Of a stretch of 64,000 nt of DNA, positions 13,186 to 27,375 are shown in pieces. How positions within the stretch are numbered: position 1 is the first letter of the stretch; each line of letters opens with the position of its first letter. The stretch lies in the NCBI RefSeq assembly GCF_022458985.1, contig NC_061777.1:20239668-20303667 (forward strand). Direction: 5' to 3'. The notes below the pieces were generated by a model. It saw only the letters and a program-made list of their open reading frames with translations. It searched no databases and was not told the DNA's origin. The position numbers and the translations under genes are program-made. The DNA comes from Mugil cephalus. Its lineage: Eukaryota > Chordata > Actinopteri > Mugiliformes > Mugilidae.

Positions 13186-16100
13186 AACACGAGGCACAGC
13201 AAAAGCAGGCTTAGAGCGTTAGCATGCTAACATTTGCTGTATCTCGCTGTAACGCCATTCATTTTAGCCTAATGCTTGTTTATGCAACAATGTGAAATAC
13301 AAATGTAGATGATTGACAGGTTGATGGTTGATGAATTCCAGGCCACAGGAGGAAATGTAACAAATGATAAGGAACAGTGGGTGTCACTGTCAAGTCCGTG
13401 AGTCTGGAGAAGATCAGACCAGAGGAAAGGTCACTTCATATCTGGGGTCAGTTAACAGCATCTCTCAACATTAACCCTGGTGCAGGAGTGGATGTAAACA
13501 GCATGTGTGTGGCAGGCACGCACTCGTTCTAAGGTCAGATTATCTCAGTGTGGGCTTTATTTTTCTTTGCCAGCAAGGCATGTGTGTATGAATTAGGGCC
13601 TTTTTTGGACTGTATTTAAAGAGCACTGAAGGAAACTAAGTCACTCGTGGGTAAGTTTAGATTGTATGCCAGTGTCTTGATTGGCGGTTTGTTGGGAATT
13701 TAACAACTACCTCAGTGTGTAAATGTTTTTACAAGTTTATACAAATTGTCTGAACCTTTGTGATGTAAAATATGAAAAGGTGGCTGCCCCACTGTCTCTC
13801 CCCCATGTCTGTCTTACTCTCATAGCATGGGCTGTCCTGCACGACCTCAAGTAAACAACCTCTTCAAAGTTTTGCTCTTTTAATGTTTGAATAAATTGCT
13901 GCAGGCCTGTAAACTTTAACAGCTGTTTTGTTGCTCATTGCAGTTTCCTGCGAGGCTCATGTTTAGAGTGGAAAGAGCCCCTGACAGCTTGTCTGTTATG
14001 AATCTACGTGTTCTCATAAAATATTTCTTTATTTCTGTGGGATTTTTTCCAGTTCTTGGACCTGTAGGCAAGTCTCGACATTTCTCCTCATCGAGGGAAG
14101 CTTGTAAAGAGAAACTCCTGTAAAGTGGTTCATTAAAAGTGTTTATAACTGCCAGTTGATTAGGGAGCTTTCATTTTGAAAATACAGATCATGCTGCATC
14201 AACAACGGATCCACGGGATTCACAAATTAACACAACAGATTTCCAGTCTATGCTGCTTGCTGTCCAATTAGAGACTGAGTAAGCAACGTTATTTTTTTAC
14301 TACATTAAATGTCCTGAGTTATTTCATTTGCACTTTTTTTTTGTGTGAGTTGTGTTAATCACAGCTTTAAAAGGTTGACAGTTCTATGATATGACTTTAA
14401 TAGAACCTGTTCACCTGACTAAACAGATGCTAAACAAATAAGTCAGTGCTGGATCTTTGCTTTCCCTTCTCTGGTTTTTAGTGAAAGGTAAATATCCCAC
14501 TTCAGGATGTTGGCTGCCACTGAAACACTCCAGAGTAGGCGCACTCCAGCTTTGAGATCTGTTCACTGTAATGTGCCAAGTACATAGATCTAAATACGCT
14601 GTAAATGCCAGCTGTGCACACAAATCGTATTTCCCTCAAATTCACAGTTTATATATCCTTCCACTGAATTTTCAATCTGCTGTCGTGTTGAAACATCTAT
14701 CCCTTGTTTATCAGAAATGTTGAAACCAGTGTGCGGCGTGTGTGCGCGCCCCGGTGAAATACGGTGTTGTCCCCGTTGGCAGCAGCAGCCCTTCATTTTC
14801 AGTGCAGTAATAAGCGAGTTTACCTGCAGTAATCATCAGCTGTGTGTCTGAGCGGCTGCAGCAGATGTGTCCTCTCCGCCCCTGCTGGTCTGGCGGAGAC
14901 AGACTTACTGTGGGAAAGAGGGAAACCTGTCTGAGGAGAAGAAATCTGCTGATTCTTTAAAATCACACATAGTACTGCATGCATGCAAAAAAAAAAAAGT
15001 TTAGCAGACAACTTTTAGTGCAAAACATTTTGTGGAAAATTAATAATTGCAGTGGATATTTCTCAGACCCATTGTGCATTCATCTGTGGATTTTGAGATT
15101 GGAAATCTTTTTTACATTAGGAAACAGTAACAGATAATAACATTAATGATACACCGTTATTGACTTGTTTGTTTCGTCTCTCATGACGTGTCGGTGCCAT
15201 CATGCATGGCTGTAGCTTATTTCTATTTCAAGTACACGCACCACTAATTATTTATAAAGCACTTTTCATTTAAAAAAAAATCTCAAAGTGCTCCGGAGAA
15301 AAGTAAACGTATGCCTGTAAAGCTTGTTGGTGATTTTAGTAATTTAGTCATTACATTACATTTATATAACATGTATCAAAACAGACTTTGTGAGATGCTT
15401 TATCATGCAGTGAAAGCAGAATATTGTTAACACAGGAAAAGGTAAAAACAACTTGTAGTGTAAGGTTGCATTTCTCATGCTGTGACATGTCCATCCATAG
15501 CTTTCTCCAGGCCTGCATATGGTGCGCAAGTGTTCACTGCACACTTCTGTTTCCTAAATACCATTTTACATGTGTAAAATTGTGGTTTTTGTTTCTCCAA
15601 CTTATATACATGAGAGAGCGTTTGTGTATTTGCGAATATGAAATTATACCTTTAGCTGTAATCATCGTCAACAGGCTGTAAATACAACTGCCACCGAGGC
15701 TTCATCGAACCCGAGTGGCATAGCAAAGCTCTGTGAGGCTCGTTCCTATATTGTGGTTGGGCAGTTTACACCTTTTCTGTCACGTTGTGGCCAGGCTGTG
15801 TGGTTGCTGTTTATTTATGTATGAAAAACGCAGGAATATATGTGTGCTGAGTTAGAGGGGCCCAGCAGACCCACTCTGAGCCCACCGGCGGGAGGACCAT
15901 CTGGACCGCAGAAACCCTCCATTACACCGCAGCTTTATTTTTAGCCAACATTCTTCAACTCAACAAAGAAGTCATTCAAGTTAATCCAGAAGCAAATATT
16001 TCTCAGCGACTTATAGAAATAAACCGCGGCACCTATTTGCGTTTATGCTACCGTACAGTCGTCTATTTACCCTGAAGAGCGTGCATGCGTTACATCAAGG

Positions 16101-16539
16101 CCAAAATAGTGAATCCTTACATGAGTTTTGGTGAGCAGGATCAGAAGGAAAAGGGAGGATTGGCTCAGCACGACATTCTCGCAAAGCTTCAGCTGAAAGA
16201 AAAAACAATGGTCCCGCTTATTGAATATGACCGCTCCACTGCTTCAACAACATTTGAAAATTCTTCAGTGGCATTAGAAAATATTTGGAGAGAGAGGGAG
16301 AAGGAGAGAAACCCAAGAAATAAACACGTGGAGCCGGGAGGGCTAACAGGCACAGGAGGACAACCTGCCAACAAGACCTGTGGCTTCCAGGAATGTGCAC
16401 AAACACACCGCCTCTCTGCATCATCTGTGCTTCCATTTTCTCTCTCCATCTGTCTCACCTGCAGCTTGCAGACGCTGGAAACTGATATTTTCAGCAGCAA
16501 CTTGCTGAATGTGGTCGCGTAGTTTTGGGTCAACATTTG

Positions 16540-16830
16540 GGCCTCTTAAAGGAATATTTTGAAAAATATAATCAGTAGCTTTCCTGCCAAGATTTAAATG
16601 AACAGAGTGATAATGCTGTCGTATCTGTATGCCAAAGACAATGGCTGGTTGGCTAGTTGTCATATATACTTAAACATAAGGACTAAATTAGCCTGGTACA
16701 GTTTAAAGCATGTAGAAAACTCTCTCTGAAAGGACATTACAGGTCTGAGACAAAATGTCCTTCGTTTTTTTCACAAGCACTAATGTTTTTTGTGCTGACA
16801 TAACCAAGAGCAGCTGAAGCATACTATTCA
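16540..16830 (-). repeat. Degenerate copy of common teleost 'TTAGC-rich' repeat
   Basis: The segment starts with 'ttaaaggaatattttgaaaa', then words resembling 'agctttcctgccaagattta', 'gtctgtatgccaaa' and 'ggctggttggctagttgt'. This order matches the reverse complement of a repeat found very often in teleost introns, whose other strand reads 'atgctaagctaaccggc ... gagagtggtat ... catctaactc'. The 3' limit is uncertain. The identification is by word order and not by alignment. Confidence 0.5.
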
Positions 16831-19534
16831 CTTTTTAAAATAAGCTAAACACTCAATACTCAAGTTAATTAAAATCACCCCATTCCTCTGGATTTAAGTA
16901 GAAAGGTCTTCACAGATAAATATTGCTATAAACATGCCATAAATACCTGTATACAATGCATAATTCAAACTTTAGGTCTAACCTTGCTCCCCCTGTGATT
17001 ACCATTCTTGGGCCAGAAGCTGCGATGGCAGGGTGCTGTTGTTTCTCCTGCCCCATTCGCTTCACCTTGACGGCTCACCAGCTGCTCGCTCTGCAGAGCT
17101 GACAGAACAGACAGCAGCTTGGTTTACACAACCCCCAATTCCAATTTCTCCCTCCATCAAGTTTGTGCACTTTATTTCATGCATGTCACCTGTGTCAGTG
17201 TAATTTCCTTCATCTCGCACAGCACCAACAAACGTCTCGGTCACACACGATTGCAGTTTTACACCTTTGTGGAGTGACATGTACTGTATAGTCCACAATT
17301 GGCCTGCCGTTGCTTCTTTGCACCGTGTAATAGATCCTCTTGCGGTAGCACCAGACCTTTTCGGACATGCGCTTCCTAATATGATTGTGCAACAATGTCA
17401 TTCAGGTTAATTCTTGCGTTGCATTTAGAACATCACTGCGAGGTATTTAGAGATGCAAGTCAGAACACTGTGTCATCTAACGTTCCTGCTATCAAATCCA
17501 GGAGACGCTGCCAAGCACTTGATTCATTAAAAGCTTTGTACCTCCAGGAGAAAAAAACAATTAAAGGAGTGATTTATGTCAAGGTGTGTTTATCAGGGAT
17601 ATTGCTTCAGGAAAATGAAATGGTATTTGAAAATTACCCTCCAAACAGAACATGTTGCATGTGTCATCAGAATTTGGAAATGTACAAAATGAAAGAATCT
17701 GTACAGAAAGATGATGTGTTCAATGAGAACACATCGTATACTTTTGTCAGTCTAGCAGGCAGATCACACCCTATTTAAAATTAGTGATAGTTTGCTTGAG
17801 TATTTCTGGCAGCGTGTCATTTGTGGTAATGAGTGAGTGGCAGATAATGACTTTTTCACTGCACTCTCCTGAAACAGGCAGAGCTGTGCCCCAGCCTGAA
17901 TTAAAGTGCAGCATGGGAAGAATTTCCTGAAATGAAACTCTGCCACTAAACAGCAGCATATGCACTGGAAGAACCGTGAGTGGCTTGTTAAAGTGGTTCC
18001 TGAAAACTGAAGACCACTGCCCCAACCATCAAAATGGAACAAGAAGAAAAAAAAAGACTTTGGCTCCATGAGAGAGAAAGGTCTGTAGATGGGACAATAG
18101 CAGCATTCACAAATTGAACAGAATTTATTTTTTTGTGTCTTCACAATTATTCAATTTATTCCATCTGAGACTCTCCTCGAAGGTGGACTGACAGCCAAGG
18201 ACGACAGCGGCGTTACTGAAGATGGTGTGGCAGTGGAGTCTGTAATCCATGGCTTTCCTGTACTGACTGGTCTCACAGAGCCCAGCTGGTGTTGGGTTTC
18301 CGTCCAAGCAGCTGGCCTAGGGTGTTTTGTGGTCTTCTTCAGTCCTCTTTGAAAGAGGATAGTCAAGTTGAGTCCCTCCATGAGGCCCTGAGGACCCTGC
18401 CACTGCGACCACATTGAGGACGGATGTCCCTGTTGCAGACGTCTAAAAAGACAACAGGCCTGTAGCTAGCAGCTGGAGGACTCTGGGAGACATTGGCAAC
18501 AGGTGAATGCGGCACCAGTGTGAAGGAGAATATCTGGCAATTGCCTTGGAAGGTCTTGAACCAATGTCGGTGCTCAGGATGCTGTCAGTGTGTGTGAAAT
18601 ATGTATGGCTCAGATGGTGTGAAGGAATAAAAGACGCTATATAAAGCGAATGTTTTCAGTTCAGGCAGGTTGCTCAGACAGGGCGTGGCGAGACAAGCTT
18701 GTGAAGCAGCTCTCCTACTGAGAGAGGAGCAACGTCTGGAGAGACTTTTCACTTACCCCCACAGAGGAAGTGGACAACTTTAGGAAGGGCCTTGACAGTG
18801 TGTTGATTGGGCCTTTTCGTCAATCTGACTGATCTAGTGTTTTTTTTTTTTATCTGGAAAAGCCTGGGTAAATGGTTTCCTTGTATTTTGCCTGGCCACA
18901 CAGATGGTGGAAAATAGCTCTGTAGTGGGTTTTGCTTGGCTAAGCAGCGCTGTTTTATTTGGAGTCCTGCTCTAAAGGATGAGTAGCCCAGCTTGACTGG
19001 AGCGGGTCCAAGGCCTTTTGGAGATCACGCAGGCACTAAAATCCATATGTGAGATGTATAAACAACTGCCAGTGTTTATTTACAACATTCAGTCTTTCAG
19101 CATGTGTCCCAAGCTCAGCCCCGCACTTTGAAAGAGGGGCTGACGTACCTGTGTTGGGGAAGGTCATAAAGCATATACAGAAACCACAAACTAGGGCACA
19201 CATCACTGCCAATTTGTTCCATTTACTCCATCTTAAAAAGTTTATTTATCAATATCTTCTTATTTGGATGTAGACCTCGAGGTTACAGCCATTAACCATC
19301 ACTGGCCAATTGTTTGACATTTTAGGAAGTGCACTAATTTGTTAAGATCTATTTTGCTCTCTGTCTGTCAGCCTTACATCGAGAGTGCTTACATGATATG
19401 GTGGAAACAGGGCCAAGCAGCCGGCTCCATTCGAAGATAACACAACACCACATAACCCCCTCATAAATCAGCAAATTGTTGTTTTTGCACTTCAGTTTTC
19501 TGTAAATTAGGACAATGGTTTAACGTTGTTATTG

Positions 19535-19950
19535 GTGAGCTTTAAAGGGGCAGGTAGGTGGATGTTGCGGCCCTTGAGACTTAAACAGCTGGCTGTAGCC
19601 TCATATTTAATAGGTCAGATTTGAGTACCATAGCAGAAGTAGTGCAGGTATTGTATTTTGCGGACATTACATCATTTGGCTAGGGTGAGTAACTTGACTT
19701 TTAACACATATAAAACGCTGAGTTGTCGTTTTTAATCGTAGTTTTTGTACGAGTAGAACAAACGCATAATAAAACTTTCATCAGTTTAGATGTGCTGGTA
19801 GATTAATTTTGAGAAAGACCGGTTACTTTGAACTGTTCCGAAGATCTATGCTAAGCTAACCGGCCGCTGGCTACAGCTCGCTGAGAGTGGTATTAATCTT
19901 CATCGTCTAACGCTTGACCAAGAAGTCTTTTCCAAATTATCCAGTTTAGC
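19535..19950 (+). repeat. Common teleost 'TTAGC-rich' repeat, plus orientation
   Basis: The words run in the canonical order: 'ggtgagctttaaagggg', 'caggtaggtggat', 'taaaacgctgagttgtcg', 'atgctaagctaaccggccgc', 'tggctacagctcgctgagag' and 'tggtattaatcttcatcgtc', ending near 'tcttttccaaattatcc'. This is the same family as the copies near 16.54, 40.38/40.78 and 47.89 kb. It encodes nothing. Boundaries are approximate. Confidence 0.6.
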
Positions 19951-22900
19951 CTAGAGGTGTTAGGGATGTGGGTTTGGGTTATACCTGTCTAGCGTTGAAC
20001 TGGGAGTCGAACTGGGCTTGTTCAATCCTCCAGCAAGTTAAAAGTCCAAATTCTAGTGGTCTGCACTGCAAAGTTCAGAGAATTCAGCAGCACACACTCA
20101 GCAGGGCTTAACACATTACTTAGGAGAAGCCACAGCACTGCGTCACACAGGGGTCACCACCATATCCAATCTCATGTACAGTATATGTATAGATTCTTCT
20201 CTGTGAGGAAACACAAACACCCACAAGGACATTTCAAGTATGAGTAAGAGTGTACCATTCCCTTTGCATGTGTATTAATATGAATGCTAAAGGTTAAATG
20301 AAGCCTGCACATTATTTAAAACTGCTCCTAATGTTCCATGAGTTGCATTTCAAGTCTTGACAAGCACTCTGTTGTTAAACATGCAGCGTTCCAAGATTCA
20401 TTTTTGCACACTCAAGCAGCGGTTTGAGGATGGATAAACGTGGGCACATGAAATGTAGCAGTCAGCAGAATCCTCATCCTTATTGTGACTAGACACCAGG
20501 ATGAAATATTTCTATTGAAAACAGGGTAAACCTACATCTGTTCTCCTATGTCTCTGGAAAAACAGAGGATCTTTGAGCTGTATCTCGGAGCAGTGATTAT
20601 GGTGGTGCAGAGTGAATGGCTGAGGTGGTCGAAATAGGAGCCTGGAGGATTTTATGACTGTTCTGAATCCAGCAAATGCATGTCTGTCTGCCTCTCCTTT
20701 TTTGGTTTTTCTTTGAACTGTGATAATCTGTACTTCTCCTATATTCCCAGTAGATTTACACCCACTAAAAAAACAACAACACCTACAGTACAAATACAAT
20801 CTAGGTTTGATAGAGGAGGATTACACACACTTCATTATGAAGCATTTTGATACTTTAAATTATTACATTATTTGTCTACTCTTCTGTTAAAGGCTTTGGT
20901 GTAAATGTTTTATATAGATTAACTAATTAGCTTTAATATTGGTCCAAGTCTTAAATGCTCCTTAGTATTTGCGTTGACCAAAAGTATTCAGACAGAATCA
21001 AGAGACACAGACCAACCAGGCCACAAATAGCTCTCATGATTTGTGTTTTAGTACCTTAGTATATCTCAGCTATGTGTCTCATCACTGTGTGTCTCGTAAT
21101 ACTTGTGGAAGGATTATACCATCGCACACATTTTTCCTGTCGTGGCTGGCTCCTTGAGTTATGACCACTTCAAAGTCTGGTGTTAGTGGTCCATTAACCA
21201 ATACTAATTAAAGTGTCACTTTAAATGGCAGCGAGTGCAGCGCTCTCCCTGGACTGTAAAAGAGTGAAAAAAAAAAAAAAAAAATGTCACAGTGAACATG
21301 GTTTTATGCAGTCCAGCCTCATTACCAGAATAAAGGCAGAGACATTCTGGCAGTAGCCGAGTAATGATTCCACTGCAGGCCTTTCCATGAGGGTCCTATG
21401 TAACACGCTGGCAACAATTTCCTCTCTGCGTTCACCTATGTTTTGTCAGCTAGTAAATTTGTCATGAATTAATTGGAGGTTACAAAACTGTGTCAGAGAA
21501 GTGGACTGCTGTTGAAATGACCTTTATTTCCAGTGCTCCTTCGCACTTTACATTTTGTGTAAGTGCTTGAAAGGACAAATACTTTCCCTAACTAACAAGT
21601 CCAAATAGTAAAATATGTGCTGTTTGACAGGCTGGTGATTGAAACCTTAATACTGAACATAGACCAGGCATGTATACTTACAGTTTAATCAAATTTATTG
21701 ACATGGTGAATAATTTAAAAAGAGAACAAGTCAAAATGTGTTTCATGCGGATTTCACATCATGATACTGTACTTACAATTATTATAAAATTGTCAGAGAC
21801 TCCCTTTGAAGGTTTTAAATAAATGACACATTCATGAATGTTTCTTTGGGCAGACTTTTTTTTTCTAAAAAAAAAAGGTCTTGGAAAATTAAATTAGGTT
21901 TTCAGAGTTTTAGAGGCATTTTGTCTCGCCAGCCTCAATATAATAACTGTAAAACTATTACAACCTGAGAAGTGTTGCTATTGGCAGTTTGTCAGAGCAG
22001 GGGCAGTAAAATAGCACCATTTCAGACAGGCTTCCATGTGCTTACGTTTAATTTGAAATTCAGTGACAAGGACCAGCACTATCTGTCGTACTCCAGCAAC
22101 TATACCAACGAGACACATTTGAAAATGGTATAAATTAGTCTTTTGATCCTGTGTGATGTGTGACTGATGCCCAGAAGTTGTAACAAGAGCTTAATAGTTC
22201 ACTCTTATTGCTTTTCCATTGGTATAAAATATGACATTTTGGGCACATGTCCAGCGCCCTTGCTACCATTGGTTGCCATCCCTTGGATTATTGGTGAGTG
22301 CATGGCTGCACTTGAAAGAGTGTGCTTCCTTTGTTTCTTCATAAAACAATAACAACAAAAAAGAATATTAATTGAGTAAAGTCAGTAAAGAGGGCTGCCA
22401 GTTTGTTAAACTGTGAACGCAGTCGTGGGAGAGAGGCTCAGGTCAACTTATGTAAAGGACATTTCTCAGCTTGATTCTTCCCAGCACCAGATCCCCTGTA
22501 GGTAAAAGCCAACAAAACGAGGACCGTAAGAAAATTAGAGTAATGGGAGGAGCCAGAGTCATTCATGCTGGTTTTATTTGTTTAATGTAGTTCCTGTCAA
22601 TGAGTTACTTTACTACCTTCAATGATATATAGAGGGCTCTAGCCGTATGTAAGTAAAACAAATCACACAGAAGTTAGGGGTCTCTTTTGGGGAGTTATTT
22701 TTCACCTCCCTGTAAAGTAACACTGATAACTCACCTTCTCTTAAACTGGTTGCTTTCTGTAGGCAGCTGGGAAGCGTGCCAGCATCACTATAAATAAAGA
22801 AATGAGAAGAATTTAATCCCTATCACAAACATGCCCCAGCCAGGGAGAGATGAAAAGCTGCTTCCGAAAAATAACATTTCTGAAGTAGGACAATAATTCC

Positions 22901-24599
22901 ATTTACTCCATGCGATATTTTCTTTTTGTACATGCGAGACTCACTCTCAGGTTGAGAATGAAAACTGATGCTTTTGTTATTGGTTTGTATCATTTTACCC
23001 AGTAGCTGAGACACTGAGGAATTTCTCTAGCCAGAAATAATTTAAAGTGATATTTTGCTTCACTAATGAAAAGGCTACTGTTTCCGTGGTGTTTTTTTTT
23101 TCTTGACCAGAAAAGGAAGTTCAGAGTCAAGAGTGCTGATATCACTTTAGATTAGTCAAAGTTCACTTATTATTCAGGAAAACTGGAGCAAACCTTACAA
23201 TTTAATGACAATTTGGAAAAAAATAAATAAATAAAAAAATCAAATATTAAGTGCAGATGACACAAAATAAAACTACAACAATCCAAAATAAAAGAAAAAA
23301 ACAGAAATGCTTTGCTGAGGACAAAGAAAACAATCAATTCCTTATTTCAAAAACATCTATCAGATCACATCTAACTGTATCCACATGTTTTAAGCAGCAC
23401 CAAAATTTACCTTTGATGCAGAGATTAAGGTTCTGTTTAATAAAGTTCTTCATTTACGACCCCCTAGTATATCCATAAACTGCAGCCATTTTGGTTCTTC
23501 AGTGGCGGACGGCACTGTCCAAGTCCCCACATAAACAACATTGTTTTCAAGTCATATGCATATCTACTTCACCAGGCGCATTGATTGCAATTCACCTACT
23601 AACCCAGCACCTAACAATTAACCTAAATATGCACACAGTTAAAAGTACTCTTGGCAAAGATGGCGTTATTGATCCCACACTGCAGCAGCATTTGGCGTCA
23701 AACACATCATTAGTCTAAAGGTCTTCATATTGTACTGTTTATTATAATATTCCAGAAATGCAGCATATTAATGTGTTTCATTGAACGCCTCTTTGTTTGA
23801 TTATTTGATTAAACGTTTCATTTAAACCTATTAAACTTGAAAGATCAGCACTGAAAACAAGCCCTCATTCACAGTGGTGCCAGGTAACAGTTCAATATTA
23901 GGTTGCTTTAACACACAATCATCAGTCTTCAGTTCATCGCAATAGTTATTGTGAACTATTAAACTATTAAAATGAGTATATAGATTGCTGAGAATACAAG
24001 ACAGTTAAGATCAGGCCTACAGCATGTTTGCCATTCCTTAATATGAGTGTAAAGTGATCTTGGCTGAGTATGTGTTCTACACTAGAATTATTTGGCATGT
24101 GAAAAACTAACCTCAGCTGCGTTTCCCCGAACCAATAGTGAAGGTCAACACTCCCCTCTGCTGTCCACTTGCTCCACTCTGCCCTAACTCTTGCATCCAC
24201 TTTCATTAATTTGTTTAAGTCCGGTAGTTTGACACTTGAAACATTAAACCTGACGCCTGAAGACAGTGCAATAAGCGTTAAGAAGTGATCAGATGTCCCT
24301 ATCAGTTCGGCAACGCCTTTTTCCGACTCTAGAGGGCGTGAACGCATCACTAGTGAACAGGTGACAGATTCTGTTGCTATGGTGATGACGCTGGCCACTG
24401 CAAACGGGAGCACGTCCCTGACCACCGCTACTTCCACATCTTTTACAATTTAAGGTTAGTGAACCATTATTTTCCGCTCTTGTTATATTTTTTTATGAAA
24501 CCGAATAGAGATTGTAATCGCTTAATATTGATTAAAATCAGCAGAGATAATTGTGATTAAATGTCATTAATTTCCTGTGGTTACCCATGATGCATCGCT

Positions 24600-24810
24600 T
24601 TATTTTGTCTCGTAGCTCAGGGAGATGATCTGAACGGTCACAGCCACCCTCCGCTCTCACCCGACCAAAGCATCTCAGCCCCCTGACAGCATCACCGACA
24701 TGCCCCGCAACGCGGAATACGCCTAGCCGGCACAGCTAGTCTGCTCAACGACATTTTACAGCCTTTTTTTGAAATATTCGACGGCCGGGTATTTATAGCT
24801 TTAAGGTAAG
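24600..24810 (+). promoter_or_regulatory. ccdc92: Probable ccdc92 promoter / 5' UTR exon region
   Basis: This stretch is relatively rich in G+C and CpG for the window (for example 'gacatgccccgcaacgcgg' and 'tattcgacggccgggt'). It ends in a good 5' splice site, 'tttaag|gtaagc', with the exon end at 24805. The coding start of ccdc92 lies in an exon whose acceptor is at 27374-27375, so at least one non-coding exon upstream is expected. No TATA box or transcript evidence is available, so the assignment is inferred from position and composition. Confidence 0.35.
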
Positions 24811-25318
24811 CTCTACGCTAGATAACGTGAAGGTGTTGCTGTAGCCTCGTTAGCTGTTCAGCTAGGTTAGCATCAATAAAAGCCTCCCAGCTTACGTGGC
24901 TCCCCCCTGTATAATTAGATAATTTCATTCATACACCAGAAGGCTGCACAATAAAATATACATTTGGTTATCGTGTATATTTTAAATGACAGTGTCAGGT
25001 TGACTTAATACGACATAATAACTCTTAAAATTATTTTTGCTTATTATTCCTGTTGTTTATCTATCAGAAAAAATATTAATAACAGTGTGGCAGCTGCTAA
25101 TATACGAAGAAATGTCGCTGGACTTTTAATTACCAAGCCTTGCTTTAATTTATCCAAAAAATAAAAAACATCTTCGTTGATTTCTGAGACTGGTACATAC
25201 GTTTCCGTCTCTGTGTAGCAGGCTGTGGAGATGATAGTAAAGCTAACCCTAAACCGTAACACACCTACCCGGACTCGCTTGTTTGTTTGCGGTTCATAGT
25301 GGACAGCTCCTCCCTGGA

Positions 25319-25339
25319 CAGCAGCAGCAGCAGCAGCAG
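25319..25339 (+). repeat. (CAG)7 triplet repeat
   Basis: Seven uninterrupted CAG units lie about 0.5 kb downstream of the putative first-exon donor of ccdc92, so within its first intron or an alternative 5' UTR exon. It does not lie in any supported coding frame. Confidence 0.9.
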
Positions 25340-27375
25340 GCTGCAAGGACAATCTTTATGATGACCCCACGGACTGCAGTGATGGCATCCTACATTACAC
25401 CAAGTCATAAAACAACACGGAAAGTGAAATGTTTCGAGGTCGCTAATAGATGCCTTATCTCGAGTTTACCACCACGACTGATTTGTTTGCTTAAGAAGTC
25501 CTGAATGACGTCTCCGGTCGAAGCTTAGAAGAATGGGTTAGTGTGAAATAATTATCTTTTGGCAGCACCAGCGGCGGCTTCATTTCGGGGTGCTGTCCGC
25601 AATGCAGGTGCTGAAATTGAAGGTTGTCGTGGGAAGTATCTAGCCTCCCTGCCTGCTTAGCATTATATCCTGTTACAAGCTGTGTGCGTTGTTTGTAATA
25701 CGTACACCAGTTTAACTTTTAGTAGCGTGCGTTTTCTAGCTCTTAGTGTTGCAAGCGAGCAACAGATTTTGTAAAAAACATGCGAAGAAGTGTGGACATG
25801 CGTTTGCTAAAGTTACTGCTTCATTGCAGGAAGTGACTGCTAAGCTCTTGTTGTGGCTTGGGATGGTATCTAGTTGGTAATGTTTCATGCCACTGCAGTT
25901 CATTGATTATTTATATTCTCTGTATGGGAAGATACTGGTGGGTGTATTAAGGAGAGAAAAACAAGGAAAAGAAACATGTACGTAGCATTAATGTGTTATG
26001 GCTTCTGTTCGCGTTTGCCTTTAATTCACTGGAGTTTTATACCCATACAGGCATTTGTAACATTGTCACATCAATTGTATGATAATATGATTATGTGGAA
26101 GTTGGCTGAGGTCATGTCTTTGCTAGGGGAAAGGCTATAAGCTATTCTAGGAAAGAGCTGGGATGAGAGATATGCTTGCAGCGCAGGGTTTACCGGAAGG
26201 ACTCCACATTACTCATCAATAATAGATTATCTCTTCAGCCTTTATGACACACCACTGACTGTATTTGTTGTTAGCCCCGTGTGTCTTGGTCATCCCATGC
26301 TTTCCTTTTACTGTGAAAGAAAGAAAAAATTGGACAAAAATTGGACACAGCAGCTGAAACTAGGAAGTGCGTCCTGTTAGGTGTCATAAGATTTATTATT
26401 CATGTTGGTTAGCTGATGATGTAAGAGTGAGAAGCTCGAAACACTTAATGCATGCAGTGGGTTCTCTGTGCTCGGAGGGATGTTTTGCAGGGATCAATGT
26501 GCTCTCAACCCTTAGGCGAGTGCAGCTGTCTGGCAGAGGGTGGAAATGTTAGGACTGAGTGATTGTTTCTCTCTCTCTCTGCGTGGCTCTGAACACAAGG
26601 ACATGAAGGGAGGGAGGAGGAAGATGGGGCGAGGTGGGGAAATGAAGATGCTTTCTCAAGGCTTCCATGCCACACCCACTGATGTTTGCTAATGTGTTCA
26701 GCTTTGACTGTGGTGGTATTTGATAGGATGCTGCTATTTTGTAACAGTTTGTAAAGTCTTCAAATTTGAAAAACATCTGTGTAGATGACGAATATTTCCA
26801 CGTCCAAATATGTCCAAGTAAATTTACATCATACAGTGTAGATTGAATTAGTGGATATTGGATTAGTGTTCATTTATTTGTCTGTTTTTGAACATGTCTC
26901 ATTCTGGGCTCTAAATCAATAGCCTCATTTAACTGATTGTTAATTACAGCACCCCATTATAGCACTTAGCCTTTCTCTACCACAGTCTCATTGTAGCATC
27001 GGCCCAGGCTGATTAATAATGATATCCTGTTCACCCACTGTGCATATCATTAGATGCGCATGTTCACTTTTTTATTATCAACAAAGGGGGTTGATGTTTT
27101 TGCTCTTGTAGGCTAGTTGAAGAAGCAAATGTCCTTTATTGTGGACTGAGTTATCCAATAGTGATTATTTCAATCTGTCATCTAAAGCCGACTGTGTTGG
27201 CTGCTTTGCAGAAGAGCAAAGTTGGAGCCTATCCCAAGGCCCAGATGTTTTAAAGAGTGAGAATTAACAGACTGTCTGCCAGATGGGCTGCCTTTTGTTT
27301 ATGGGCTTCGTTCTCTCTCTCTCTCTTTTGTCTGCCCCTTCTCCTTTCCTGTCATCTCTCTCTGGACTTTGCAAG

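Larger units (their letters stand above)
1..24100. other. Gene-free AT-rich stretch upstream of ccdc92
   Basis: I see no coding exon here that I can support. The open frames are short, low in complexity, lack convincing splice partners and resemble no family I know. The stretch contains a Tc1-like relic (12930-13185), two copies of a common teleost repeat (16540-16830 and 19535-19950), poly(A)/poly(T) runs (for example 12282-12297 and 21268-21283) and a few blocks with dense homeodomain-type TAATTA and AP-1-type words (8200-8700). It may be intergenic, or it may include introns of a gene whose exons lie further left. Confidence 0.5.

Noticed and set aside
16085..16522. 145-codon plus-strand open frame
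   Set aside because: It overlaps an open frame of similar length on the other strand, has no known domain and runs up to a teleost repeat.
17395..17778. 127-codon plus-strand open frame
   Set aside because: The peptide has a CxxC-like pair but no zinc-finger spacing or neighbouring exons; it is most likely chance.
24324..24343. CTCF-like word 'actctagagggcgtga'
   Set aside because: The match to the core is partial and single words of this type occur by chance; there is no support without ChIP or conservation.
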